64,000 bases of DNA from Opitutaceae bacterium (GTDB lineage Bacteria; Verrucomicrobiota; Verrucomicrobiia; Opitutales; Opitutaceae), in the NCBI GenBank assembly GCA_028284235.1, contig JANQSC010000054.1, positions 124,001 through 188,000 on the forward strand, written 5' to 3'. Shown here piece after piece: positions 34,147 through 42,863 of the stretch (position 1 is its first letter; every line of letters starts with the position of its first letter). The notes beneath the pieces are model-generated. The model saw only the letters and a program-made list of their open reading frames with translations, was not told where the DNA came from and did no database searches. The translations under genes and the position numbers were made by a program.

Positions 34147-36828
34147 TCACTCGACTCGTAAGGCCATCATTGGATCAATTTTCAAAGAACGCCGCACTGG
34201 TATCCACGCTGACAATAAGACGACTGAAAATAAAACTATACCGACGAAGCCTAACGTGAAAAAGTCGTACGACTGCACGCCGTAGAGCCTATCCCCAACA
34301 AGTCTAGCAAAGATCGGCAATGCAGGTAATCCAATTCCGACGCCCACGGTAAAGAGGAAGAGAGCTTCTTTCAGGATAGGCCAGACAACGTCACCGCTTC
34401 GCGCCCCAATCGCTTTTCGAATCCCAATTTCTCTGGCACGCCGCGCAAGGTTGAAGGCCATTAAACCATACAGCCCAATACTGGCTAGTAGCAAAGCCAA
34501 TCCGGCAAGAAAGGAACCTAGAGTTACCATAAATCGTTCCTGGTTGATGTTGTTCGCAAGCAGATTCTCTTGAGTCGTCAAGCGGATGACCGGGACCTCT
34601 GGATCAATATTAGCCACGAGTTTGCGTATGGAACTGGTGATCGAATTCGGCGCTAAAGAGGTCCTGACCATGCAACAACCTTCCTTGTAGAACCTTCGTT
34701 GCCGAAACGAGAAATACGCCGTAGGCAATATCGTTTCTTTGATGTTTGAATTTTTTATATCGTCACAAATCCCGACTATTCTCCAATCGTGGCCATAGAT
34801 GCGCATCGTCTGCCCTAGAGCGGTTGATTCTGGAAAATATTCTTTAACAAATGCCTTGTTAACGACAACCACACGTGCGGACTCATTAGTATCGGAGGCC
34901 AGTAGACTACGACCCATCGCGATTGGAACGCCTACCGTGTCGAAAAAGGTTTCGCTTATAGTAAACCGGTTCACGTGTAATGGTTTCTGACCATCATCGC
35001 TACGATTGAAAATCGAGAATTCACCCACATTAGAGTTATCACTAAGTAGCGGGTGATCCATCAAAGTTACATTTTTTACTCCAGGTAACTCTGTGATAGC
35101 TGCTTGCATCGAATCATAGAAAGTGTCGAGCTGCGGTTCTTCGTATCCAGTCGCCTGTGGATTAACCTCAAACACGAGTAGCTTCTCTACATCGAATCCT
35201 GGATCAAGAGCTAAGAGACTAATGAAAGCACGAACGTAAAGGCCCACTCCAAATAGCAACAGCATAGAAAAACATATTTGAATAATGACAAGAGAGCGTC
35301 CCGCTTGTAGTTTTTGCTTACTAGAAGTTCCACGATCTTTGAGGTCGTTGACGGGTTCAGCTTTAGAAGCGCGCAAGGCAGGTAGTAATCCAAACAGAAG
35401 GGCTGTTGTTACTGCCAAGCAAAAACTGAAACCCAGAAATTTAAGATCAATCCCAAGGTCGTAATGAAACCCGTCTGTAGGACCAAATAAGAGACTCGCA
35501 ATCGTTTTTTGAATCCAGACAGCCACCAAGATACCGGCCGCACCTCCAATCAAGGCGAGCAAAAGATTCTCGACAATAGATAAACGCACGAGCTGGGTAC
35601 GGCTTGCCCCGATGGCAACTCGTATCGCCAATTCGTGTTGCCGTGCCGTCCCACGAACCAGTGAAAGGCCAGCCAAGTTGGCACAGACCACGAGCATAAC
35701 CAAACTCACGATCCCCAGCATCTTCCAAAGAGTGTCTTTATACAGTTGCCGATCGTAGTCCACGCCACCTCGCCCCGGCTTAACAAGAACGCGCGGTTCC
35801 TGCATCATATCCCCGGCACCATTTGCGAAAACAGCGTTGAGTTTCGAGGCGAACTGTTCGTCGCTTACATTCGGCTTGAGCCGTGCCATCAAACGTATCC
35901 ACCAACGCCTGTCTGAGCTCAGCGCATCCCCTAAAAATTGAGCGCCAGGAAGAATTGGTACATAGAAGCCCCTCGGGTCGTTGGGTCTTATCCCGGGAAA
36001 GCTTTCTCTTAAGACTCCGGTCACCGTGTAGGCATTACCATTTAAGACCAAGGGCTGACCAATAACACCGACGTCTTTGTTGAAATGTCGATCCCACCAT
36101 TCATATGTGATCACTACCGACGTCCCTCCCGTTGATTCCCTAGGAGCGAATAGCTGCCCCATATAGGGTGCCACTTTGAGGCCACTAAAAAAATTGTCCG
36201 AAACTATCATGCCCTTGGCATCGAACGCTGCCCCGCGAACTCGAGCAGCCACATCGTCGAGGGGCGCGAATCCAAATATATCCGCATGCTCCTCCATATC
36301 ATCACGCATGCTGAAAAATAGAGATCCCGAAAATGACTCAGCCGTCATCCGTTTTCCAACCATGCGATTTCTGCCCGGAAGATTCATCACACGATGTTCA
36401 GTACCCGACCATTTCAGCACACGTAATTCGTGAGGCTCAGGAACCGCAAGTGATTCCAACAATACTGCATTCACAAGTGAAAACACTGCCGTACTTGCCC
36501 CGGTCCCCAAGGCCAGAATAGTCAGCACGATCAGCGAATAGGCCTTTCTTTGGCTGAGCTGAATAAACCCATATCGAATATCCCTCCATAGATTTTCGAT
36601 CCAAAGCACGGATCGCGCCTCTCTGTGTACTTCACGTAATTGCTCAATTCCACCGAGCGAGATATGGGCTCGACGTCGCGCTTCCTTGGGCGACATCCCC
36701 TGCTTCTCGTATTCTTCCGAAAGCAGCTCGAGGTGATGCTTGAGCTCTTCATCCAGATCCACTTCCAGACGACGATTGTCGAACACCGCCCGGATACGGG
36801 CAAAGAACCTGTATACCCATCCCGCCAT
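34147..36828 (-). CDS. ADOP-family permease (MacB/FtsX double permease), module 1
   Basis: 893 residues. A soluble N-terminal stretch (DLDEELKHHLELLSEEYEKQ, then GMSPKEARRRAHISLGG) leads to a first membrane span near residue 100 (LTILALGTGASTAVFSLVNA) and a MacB-type periplasmic domain. FtsX-like spans follow near 380-500 (LVVCANLAGLSLVRGTA, LAIRVAIGASRTQLVRLSIV). The pattern repeats in the second half, ending REIGIRKAIGARSGDVV and IPVRRSLKIDPMMALRVE. This is the 'acidobacterial duplicated orphan permease' layout; no ATPase gene adjoins it. Start and PadR stop share one base (TGATG). Substrate and role are unknown; MacB relatives act in mechanotransmission or efflux. Confidence 0.9.
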   Translation of the reverse strand: MAGWVYRFFARIRAVFDNRRLEVDLDEELKHHLELLSEEYEKQGMSPKEARRRAHISLGGIEQLREVHREARSVLWIENLWRDIRYGFIQLSQRKAYSLIVLTILALGTGASTAVFSLVNAVLLESLAVPEPHELRVLKWSGTEHRVMNLPGRNRMVGKRMTAESFSGSLFFSMRDDMEEHADIFGFAPLDDVAARVRGAAFDAKGMIVSDNFFSGLKVAPYMGQLFAPRESTGGTSVVITYEWWDRHFNKDVGVIGQPLVLNGNAYTVTGVLRESFPGIRPNDPRGFYVPILPGAQFLGDALSSDRRWWIRLMARLKPNVSDEQFASKLNAVFANGAGDMMQEPRVLVKPGRGGVDYDRQLYKDTLWKMLGIVSLVMLVVCANLAGLSLVRGTARQHELAIRVAIGASRTQLVRLSIVENLLLALIGGAAGILVAVWIQKTIASLLFGPTDGFHYDLGIDLKFLGFSFCLAVTTALLFGLLPALRASKAEPVNDLKDRGTSSKQKLQAGRSLVIIQICFSMLLLFGVGLYVRAFISLLALDPGFDVEKLLVFEVNPQATGYEEPQLDTFYDSMQAAITELPGVKNVTLMDHPLLSDNSNVGEFSIFNRSDDGQKPLHVNRFTISETFFDTVGVPIAMGRSLLASDTNESARVVVVNKAFVKEYFPESTALGQTMRIYGHDWRIVGICDDIKNSNIKETILPTAYFSFRQRRFYKEGCCMVRTSLAPNSITSSIRKLVANIDPEVPVIRLTTQENLLANNINQERFMVTLGSFLAGLALLLASIGLYGLMAFNLARRAREIGIRKAIGARSGDVVWPILKEALFLFTVGVGIGLPALPIFARLVGDRLYGVQSYDFFTLGFVGIVLFSVVLLSAWIPVRRSLKIDPMMALRVE

Positions 36829-37178
36829 CAGAAAGCTTCTCCGTCGGAGGGATTAAGCATACGGCCAATAATGCCAGATAATTGCTTCCAGTTCGCTACG
36901 TCCTGAGCCAGGCGTTTTTTGCCCAGCTTGGTGATATTGTAAAACTTGGCCTTGCGGTTGTTATCGGAAGCTCCCCACTCGGCCGAAATCCATCGCCCCT
37001 GCTGTAAGCGGACCAAGGAGGCGTAGATCGTCCCTTGGTTTAGTATTAACGCATCTTCTCCAACCTGCTCAATGCGACGGGCAATCCCGTAACCATGTAA
37101 AGGACCCATTGTCGCCAGCGTTTGCAGCACCATGAGGTCGAGTGTGCCCTGCAATAAATCTAATTTCTTTTCCGTCAT
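36828..37178 (-). CDS. PadR-family transcriptional regulator, module 1
   Basis: 116 residues from the ATG at 37178 (MTEKKLDLLQGTLDLMVLQT). Upstream in-frame ATGs at 37187 and 37202 overlap a palindromic operator and are less likely. The winged helix shows LQGTLDLMVLQTLATMGPLH, GYGIARRIE, LNQGTIYASLVRLQQGRWI and NNRKAKFYNITKLGKKRL, typical of the PadR proteins that precede ADOP permeases. It is one-base overlapped with the permease gene. It probably represses its own promoter through the two TGTGG-N5-CCACA sites just upstream. Confidence 0.92.
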   Translation of the reverse strand: MTEKKLDLLQGTLDLMVLQTLATMGPLHGYGIARRIEQVGEDALILNQGTIYASLVRLQQGRWISAEWGASDNNRKAKFYNITKLGKKRLAQDVANWKQLSGIIGRMLNPSDGEAF

Positions 37179-37186
37179 ATCTTTCA

Positions 37187-37232
37187 TGTGGTTTAGCCAC
37201 ATGAAGAACAGTTTTCCTGTGGGATGTCCACA
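37187..37232. promoter_or_regulatory. Tandem palindromes upstream of PadR module 1 (candidate operators)
   Basis: TGTGG-N5-CCACA occurs at 37187-37201 and 37218-37232, with centres 31 bp apart, about three helical turns. The first is extended to seven-base arms (CATGTGG/CCACATG) and so matches the ATGT...ACAT form described for PadR sites. Both lie 9 to 54 bp upstream of the chosen PadR start. Confidence 0.65.
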
Positions 37233-37306
37233 TAAAATGAAAAACGAGGGCCCTCTACATCTTATTTCTCAAATTCCCCACAGTCCTCCCCCTATTAGAG
37301 TCATTC

Positions 37307-37328
37307 ATGCAACACTTTTGGCAATAAG
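37307..37328. repeat. 22-bp exact repeat upstream of PadR module 1 (pair of 42788-42809)
   Basis: ATGCAACAC-N5-GCAATAAG is identical at 37307-37328 and 42788-42809. About 18 bases to its left (CCCCTATTAG... versus CCCCGTTTAG...) are also similar. Both copies lie roughly 110-130 bp upstream of a PadR start in the same orientation. Meaning unknown; a promoter or old duplication edge is possible. Confidence 0.55.
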
Positions 37329-37405
37329 GTTACGCGGCTATCTCACCAGTCGCTCGGGACTAGGTCATGAGTAACCATTTGGGCAGTGAGTCAAATCTGT
37401 TCGGC

Positions 37406-38524
37406 TTAATTGTGATGGAGCTTACTGATAACTTCGAGAAACTGCTGTTTGCCTGGAAACAACTTTTCCGGGTAACCAGCGAAGGAACGTAAAATATTCC
37501 GCGCGGTCATCGCCTGAGACGTGCCGTCTGTCGTGCTCTTGTTTGAGTTGGTCGTGATCTTGAATCCACCGTCAGAACTACGGATGTCTCGCAAGTTGCG
37601 AACACTGATTTCGATGATTTCTTTCCGGGCCTGGGCATCTATTAATTCAGGACTGCTTTGCGATAGCACTTCGAGAATGGATAGCGGGTTGCGGATGAAG
37701 CAAGCATGCGACGCTTCTTCCGTCCGCATAGTTTTCAGAACGTTCGTGTAGATAGTGTTGTAGTTGGGCATTGGTTTTCCCAGGGCATCATAAATCATAG
37801 AAACCTTGAACGCCCCCGATAGGCGGTTGTAGGGAGTACCATCCCACCAAAAACCGTCCGTCGCCTGACGCTCTTCCAGGTACGTCAGCATCCAGTCAAA
37901 TATTTGATCTTGCTGTGTTTGGGGCAGGTTGAACACGGCATTGCGCTGACTGCTGACGGAGCTGCCAACCGTCCAGGCCGGACGAATGGCATCTATCCCG
38001 TCGATCCATGCGTATACCTGCTCTTTGCTCTGAAAGTGCTCGAGATCTGCGGAGTCCAAGCTGCCGTCCTGCCCAGGCAGCGGATACAGGGGCTTCGCGT
38101 TGAGCATTTCAAGACTGCGTGTCGCATAGCTCATGGCTCTTCCTAGGCGATTTTTTTCCAGCCTCTTCTCCTGTGGATCATCGAACCACCCGTCTGGTCG
38201 TTGAAAGCTTTGATAGTACTCGATCAATTGTTGTTTGAAACTCGGGGGAAGCTCTTCAAAGGCGCCCATTCGTTCTATCTGCCTCAGGACTCGACTCGTG
38301 CTTTCCAACCGAGGTTTTCCCTGATTTTTCTTCTTATCTTCGAGGGACTCCCAGAACCCTCCAGTATGAGGATCATACAAGGATGCGACAAAGGCTCCCA
38401 GATTGGAAAACATGGATTCAACCTCAGCCATTTGCTCATCCACCCCCAGCCGTTCTGGAGAACTGGCAGATAGTGGGGTGTAAAAGACGAAGATCAGGGT
38501 GGCAATGCGGATAAATGAGTTCAT
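37406..38524 (-). CDS. Secreted alpha/alpha-toroid protein (prenyltransferase/squalene-cyclase-like repeats), function unknown
   Basis: 372 residues with a signal peptide (RIATLIFVFYTPLSAS). Four widely spaced copies of an acidic-glycine-aromatic turn are visible: HTGGFWES (about residue 55), PDGWFDDP (about 115), TDGFWWDG (about 225) and SDGGFKIT (about 320). Helices lie between them, for example SRVLRQIERMGAF and RAMSYATRSLEML. Such spacing is typical of the helical-hairpin barrels of prenyltransferase or squalene-cyclase-like folds, also seen in some polysaccharide lyases. No catalytic motif is recognised. The gene stands between PadR-ADOP modules 1 and 2 with its own 180-bp upstream gap. 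Confidence 0.6.
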   Translation of the reverse strand: MNSFIRIATLIFVFYTPLSASSPERLGVDEQMAEVESMFSNLGAFVASLYDPHTGGFWESLEDKKKNQGKPRLESTSRVLRQIERMGAFEELPPSFKQQLIEYYQSFQRPDGWFDDPQEKRLEKNRLGRAMSYATRSLEMLNAKPLYPLPGQDGSLDSADLEHFQSKEQVYAWIDGIDAIRPAWTVGSSVSSQRNAVFNLPQTQQDQIFDWMLTYLEERQATDGFWWDGTPYNRLSGAFKVSMIYDALGKPMPNYNTIYTNVLKTMRTEEASHACFIRNPLSILEVLSQSSPELIDAQARKEIIEISVRNLRDIRSSDGGFKITTNSNKSTTDGTSQAMTARNILRSFAGYPEKLFPGKQQFLEVISKLHHN

Positions 38525-38704
38525 AGGGTCTACGATTGAAACGGTGCCTAAAAAGTTCCGTTTTGAAAAGAGAGGAAAGGTTCGCCGTCTTCAAACCAAT
38601 TGAAGAACCAAATGATCGTTGATGACAGAAGTGAGAGCATCTCATTTACGTAACCCTTACGGCAATGAGGACACGTGAGTTGATGTCTTTGGGATACGGG
38701 AAAT

Positions 38705-39520
38705 CTACTCCGCTGAACGGGCCAGGCGAAAGCCAAGGGTTGGAAGTCGTTGATCGGGGTGTCTTGCGTTGCGATCTCTCACACGAACGCTGCTGGAACG
38801 ATGCGACCAGGATCCTCCGCGTAACACTCGAGAATCAAATACTTTACCTTCGGGATCGCAGGGGTAAGGGATTTTGAAATCACTGCACCATTCCCATATA
38901 TTACCGCTCATATCATAGAGTCCAAGCGAATTGGGAGAGAGGCTTCCCACGGGATGAGGTCGTTTGTCTGAGTTTCCCGAATACCAGGCAACCTGGTTTG
39001 CGTCATCACTACCGGAGTATCTAAAGTCTTCCTCCGCATTTCCTCCCTTCGCTGCAAATTCCCACTCTTGCTCGGTAGGCAGTCGGTAGTTCTTTCCAGT
39101 CTTGAGGTTGAGACGCTCCAAAAACACCTGAATGTCATTCCAAGAAACCTGTTCGACCGGGTATGATGGATTCCCTCCAAACTTACTGGGATTCGATTCC
39201 ATCACCGAGATCCAATCAGCCTGCGTCACCTCGTATTTTGCTATGTAGAAAGATTCGACCGTTACTTCATGCGGACACTCATCCGCGTTGGCTCCACCTG
39301 CGGGCCCGCCATCATCAACGTTGTCCTTTCCTCCCATCGTGAAGGTGCCGCCCTCAACGTGAACCAATTCGAAGCCAGACTTTTCGACTGGAGATTTACG
39401 GTCTTTGACATCCTGGCTATGAGAGGCACTCGGGGAGACAAGCGAGTAGGTTACTAGGATGAGCTTCGTTAATTGCATTTTGTGGCCGATAGGCATAGCA
39501 ATCGAACAATCCGATCTCAT
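38705..39520 (-). CDS. Formylglycine-generating-enzyme-like (SUMF1) protein lacking catalytic cysteines
   Basis: 271 residues. The start ATG at 39520 overlaps the ADOP module 2 stop (ATGA) and has AAGGGA upstream. A signal-like segment (LTKLILVTYSLVSPSASHS) follows. The domain shows VHVEGGTFTMGG, ECPHEVTVESFYIAKYEVTQ, YPVEQVSWNDIQVFLERLN, YRLPTEQEWEFAAKGG, GLYDMSGNIWEWCSDF and RVLRGGSWSHRSSSVRVRDR. In true FGE enzymes two cysteines sit in the region after RGGS; here these positions are serines. It is therefore probably not a sulfatase-maturing enzyme but one of the many SUMF1-fold proteins with other roles. Coupling to an ADOP permease suggests they work together. Confidence 0.82.
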   Translation of the reverse strand: MRSDCSIAMPIGHKMQLTKLILVTYSLVSPSASHSQDVKDRKSPVEKSGFELVHVEGGTFTMGGKDNVDDGGPAGGANADECPHEVTVESFYIAKYEVTQADWISVMESNPSKFGGNPSYPVEQVSWNDIQVFLERLNLKTGKNYRLPTEQEWEFAAKGGNAEEDFRYSGSDDANQVAWYSGNSDKRPHPVGSLSPNSLGLYDMSGNIWEWCSDFKIPYPCDPEGKVFDSRVLRGGSWSHRSSSVRVRDRNARHPDQRLPTLGFRLARSAE

Positions 39521-42321
39521 GATTCCCTTAAGGTTTCCATTGGGCTAATTTTGGCAGCCCTTCGACTGGGGAACCAGGAGGCGCCAATGGAAACAATGAA
39601 TAAAAGTACCATGGCGACAGCAACTATCATCGGGTCATGAGGCTCCACACGGTAAAGCTGATCGCGAATCATGTTCCCAAACGGCAAAACGAACACTATG
39701 CCAAGAACAAGGCCGATGCAGGTCACAATGAGTGAGGATTTGAGAATCGGACGAATCGCTTCAGTCGATCCCGCTCCCAGCGCCTTACGAATGCCGATCT
39801 CCGAAGTCCGGCGTGACACCGTGTACGACATTAGGCCGTAGGTGCCAATACAAGACAGAAATACTCCCAGCGAAGCAAATACAACTAGGAGTTTGGCCTG
39901 AAACTTATCCTTGAATATTGTTTCATTCATCTGCACTAGCTGCGTCTTAACACCAATAAGCGGCAAATCTGGATCAACTGTGGCCATCGACTTGCGAATG
40001 GAGGGAACCAATGAAAGAGGATCTAGATCGGTATTCACATAAATCCACGCTTGGAATATCCCGAATCCTACGCGGCTTGCTTGCGCCATTGGAACAAAAA
40101 GGATGGGCCGGGCATCTGCCTTAATTCGATTGTATTTTGTATCGGCGCACACACCAACTATTCTAAATACCCGGTCAGTACCTTTCTGAGTCAGGCGCTT
40201 ACCGATTGGGTTTGCGTGGCCAAAAAATTTCCTCCCAAAACTTTCGTTAACAACCACCACAAGTTCAGACATTGACATGTCGGTGGATTGAAACGCGCGA
40301 CCGCTAAGAATTGGTATTCCCAATGCTCCAAAAAAATCCTCACTCACGCTCATTGCGAGAACGTTTTCACCCATAAATTCAGGATTATCTGGCGCTTGAA
40401 TAACTCCATACGTCCGAGAACTGTTTGCCAATAAAGGCATATCCGAGCTCGCAACCAATTTTACACCTGGTACTTGCCGAACAGCCGCGACACTTCGTTG
40501 ATAAAGATCGAGTTTTCGCTCGTCCTCGTATCCCCCATTTCTTGCATTCAATTGGAATACCAGGAGGTTCTCCATATCGAAACCAGGATCTATCCTCTGT
40601 ATATTCGAGACTGACCTAAGCAGTAGTCCGGCTCCCGTAATCAAAAACAACGCCAGCCCAACCTGCAAAGCGACAAAAACACGTCCCGCCACCCAGCCTC
40701 TCATTGCTGTTGTGCGGGCGCGGAGTACATCCATGAGGTTTATTCTAAAACTCTGAAGGGACGGAAATAATCCAAAGAGAACAGCCGCCAGTACAGTGAT
40801 GAGGATTGTAAATATGAAAACTCGATGGTCGTTTTCTCCGCTTATCCCTTCTCCCTGACCCGCAGAGGCGAGTATTTTTAGAATCAGGCCCTTTCCAATA
40901 ACAGACAACAACCATCCAAGCATAGCGCCTAAAATCGCAATAAGAAGACTTTCAGTCATTCCTTGCCGAACCAAGCGAAGTGAACTGGCCCCTAAAGCCG
41001 CACGGGTTGCTAAATCATTTTCCTGTGAAACAGTTCGGGCAATCAGCAAACCAGCGAGATTGGAACAGGCAGCGAACAAAACAATCATCGCAGCGCCTAA
41101 CATCAAAAGAAAGGGAACCGCCATCGTAGCACTTTGATTTCGCGCTCCTCCGCTGCCGTCCAATAAAATGGACCGCATGTATGCCGTATATTGATCCGTT
41201 TGGTCCCTGAGCAGAACACGCCCGTCTTTCGGCATACTTTTCCGGTCTCTCATCCTTAATCGACTGTTCTGACCACCCTCGTCCGTCCTGAATGATGCCG
41301 GAGATATCGAGCGTTCCAAGGCCAAATCCAAAGACGCTTTCAGTTGCTCGTTACTGCTTTCGTTTTTTAAACGAGCCATAATCCAAATCCACCAAAGCCG
41401 CTCACTACTCGTCTCCTGCTTAATCACTGGAAGTGAAGCCAAGGGAACATACAAATCATCTTCTTCACCATGACGAGGTCCACGAAATCCCTGCGGTAGC
41501 ACTCCGACAATTCGAAAACTTGACCGATTCAGCGTGACGATTTCGTTCAGTGCAGCAGGATCGCCGTTGAATCGAGTCTGCCAGTATTTGTAAGATACCG
41601 CCGCCACCGGTTCCGCTCCAGGTCGATCATCTTCCAACTGAATCGTGCGCCCCAAAACAGCGTGAACTCCAAGTCCATCGAAAAAATTACCCGATACCAT
41701 CAAGCCGCTGCCCGTATACAAATCTCCGTGCGCTCTCACTTCAATACCATCAATAGGTGAAAATCCCACCACATCCGCATGGTTCACAGCTGTTCTCTGC
41801 ATTTCCAAAAATATCGAATGAGGCACCGCATTCGTTTCTTTTCGCCCGTCTGGGAGGACATTCGAAATCCCATAGGAGCGAATATTTCTCAGTGCAGGTC
41901 CCTCAACATTGATCTCTCTCAACTGCTCGGGATTCGAAACCGAAAGCGGTCTAAATAATATGGAATTCAGCATACTGAACACCGCCGTATTTGATCCGAT
42001 TGCGATACCTAAAGAAACTATCGCCACTGAAGTGAACCCAGGATTTCTTATAAGGCGACGAATGCTCAATTTCAGATCATTCATAAGATCGCTAACCAAA
42101 CGAACTCCCCAGGAATCACGGCACTCTTCTTTGATTCGTTCGACATTCCCGAAGCGCCTTACCGCTTCCAATCGCGCCTCCTTTTCAGACATTCCAGCTT
42201 CAAGGTTCTTTTTCTGCTGAAATTCGATGTGGTGTTGTATCTCATCTGTCATCTCATCATCAAGGCGACTGCCCTTGAAGAGATATTTGATACGCCTCAC
42301 GAAATCTTTCAGAAGAGCCAT
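39517..42321 (-). CDS. ADOP-family permease, module 2
   Basis: 934 residues. The N-terminal soluble part is KYLFKGSRLDDEMTDEIQHH, then GMSEKEARLEAVRRFGNVER. The first span is near residue 95 (VAIVSLGIAIGSNTAVFSML), then a MacB-like periplasmic region. FtsX-like blocks follow at about 405-520 (CSNLAGLLIARTVSQENDLA, TRAALGASSLRLVRQGM) and at the C-terminus (GTYGLMSYTVSRRTSEIGIR, KALGAGSTEAI, SRRAAKISPMETLRES). No ATPase adjoins it. The first about 75 residues are nearly the same as in module 4, the rest is not. It follows its PadR gene by 14 bp and is coupled to the SUMF1-like gene. Confidence 0.9.
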   Translation of the reverse strand: MALLKDFVRRIKYLFKGSRLDDEMTDEIQHHIEFQQKKNLEAGMSEKEARLEAVRRFGNVERIKEECRDSWGVRLVSDLMNDLKLSIRRLIRNPGFTSVAIVSLGIAIGSNTAVFSMLNSILFRPLSVSNPEQLREINVEGPALRNIRSYGISNVLPDGRKETNAVPHSIFLEMQRTAVNHADVVGFSPIDGIEVRAHGDLYTGSGLMVSGNFFDGLGVHAVLGRTIQLEDDRPGAEPVAAVSYKYWQTRFNGDPAALNEIVTLNRSSFRIVGVLPQGFRGPRHGEEDDLYVPLASLPVIKQETSSERLWWIWIMARLKNESSNEQLKASLDLALERSISPASFRTDEGGQNSRLRMRDRKSMPKDGRVLLRDQTDQYTAYMRSILLDGSGGARNQSATMAVPFLLMLGAAMIVLFAACSNLAGLLIARTVSQENDLATRAALGASSLRLVRQGMTESLLIAILGAMLGWLLSVIGKGLILKILASAGQGEGISGENDHRVFIFTILITVLAAVLFGLFPSLQSFRINLMDVLRARTTAMRGWVAGRVFVALQVGLALFLITGAGLLLRSVSNIQRIDPGFDMENLLVFQLNARNGGYEDERKLDLYQRSVAAVRQVPGVKLVASSDMPLLANSSRTYGVIQAPDNPEFMGENVLAMSVSEDFFGALGIPILSGRAFQSTDMSMSELVVVVNESFGRKFFGHANPIGKRLTQKGTDRVFRIVGVCADTKYNRIKADARPILFVPMAQASRVGFGIFQAWIYVNTDLDPLSLVPSIRKSMATVDPDLPLIGVKTQLVQMNETIFKDKFQAKLLVVFASLGVFLSCIGTYGLMSYTVSRRTSEIGIRKALGAGSTEAIRPILKSSLIVTCIGLVLGIVFVLPFGNMIRDQLYRVEPHDPMIVAVAMVLLFIVSIGASWFPSRRAAKISPMETLRES

Positions 42322-42335
42322 AGAATCGAACGTTT

Positions 42336-42677
42336 CTAAGAAAATTTGTGCCCAAGCACCAAAGCTGTTGCATTAGCCAGTTGTATCCAGTTTTTCCTTT
42401 CAGCCTCGTAGTATTTCCTTCCGGCAGCCGTCATCTCGTAAAACTTAGCCTTTCGGTTGAGCTCTGAAATTCCCCACTTTGCCCGGATGTGCCCCTTGCG
42501 CTCCATGCGGTATAGCGCAGGATACAGGGAGCCTTCTTCCACCTTCAGCATGTCCTCTGAAAGCAAATGGATCCTCTGTGAGATACCCCATCCGTGGAGA
42601 GAGTCTTTTTGAAGAACTCGCAGGATCAGCATGTCCAATGTGCCCTGCATCAAGTCGGAATTGAATGGTTTAGTCAT
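42336..42677 (-). CDS. PadR-family transcriptional regulator, module 2
   Basis: 113 residues: LMQGTLDMLILRVLQKDSLH, GWGISQRIHLLSEDMLKVEE, GSLYPALYRMERKGHIRAKW and LNRKAKFYEMTAAGRKYYEA, the PadR winged helix. It differs from the module 4 PadR at only a handful of positions. Two copies of a 16-base sequence start 11 and 37 bp upstream of its start codon and are the likely operators. Confidence 0.93.
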   Translation of the reverse strand: MTKPFNSDLMQGTLDMLILRVLQKDSLHGWGISQRIHLLSEDMLKVEEGSLYPALYRMERKGHIRAKWGISELNRKAKFYEMTAAGRKYYEAERKNWIQLANATALVLGHKFS

Positions 42678-42687
42678 ACCTATAAGG

Positions 42688-42736
42688 TTTACCTAGATCG
42701 TCATAGTGATCCGTTTACCTAGATCGTCAAGGCAAA
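42688..42736. promoter_or_regulatory. Tandem operator candidates upstream of PadR module 2
   Basis: TTTACCTAGATCGTCA is repeated at 42688-42703 and 42714-42729 (26 bp apart). The distal copy continues to AGGCAAA, giving an imperfect palindrome TTTACCT-N9-AGGCAAA; the proximal copy has only the left arm. Confidence 0.6.
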
Positions 42737-42787
42737 TAAATTGAGTAAGCAAGAACTGGTCCCTCGTAACCCCGTTTAGTGCGATCT

Positions 42788-42809
42788 ATGCAACACTTTT
42801 GGCAATAAG
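42788..42809. repeat. 22-bp exact repeat upstream of PadR module 2 (pair of 37307-37328)
   Basis: Second copy of the sequence ATGCAACAC-N5-GCAATAAG, located between the PadR module 2 promoter region and the divergent serine hydrolase gene. Confidence 0.55.
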
Positions 42810-42863
42810 ATTGCATACCATTTGCCTTGCTGAGGACGGGAGTCTCATTAGATTAATGAATCA

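Larger units (their letters stand above)
42100..42765 (-). repeat. Long direct repeat, copy A (PadR module 2 plus start of its permease gene)
   Basis: From about 42100 to 42765 the DNA is highly similar to about 49727-50385. Long stretches are identical, especially within the PadR gene around 42470-42660. It covers the operators, all of PadR and the first about 70 codons of the permease. Boundaries are estimated by eye. Confidence 0.75.

Noticed and set aside
38436..38645. 69-codon minus-strand frame before the alpha/alpha-toroid gene
   Set aside because: It overlaps the start of that gene in another frame and has no ribosome binding site or motif.
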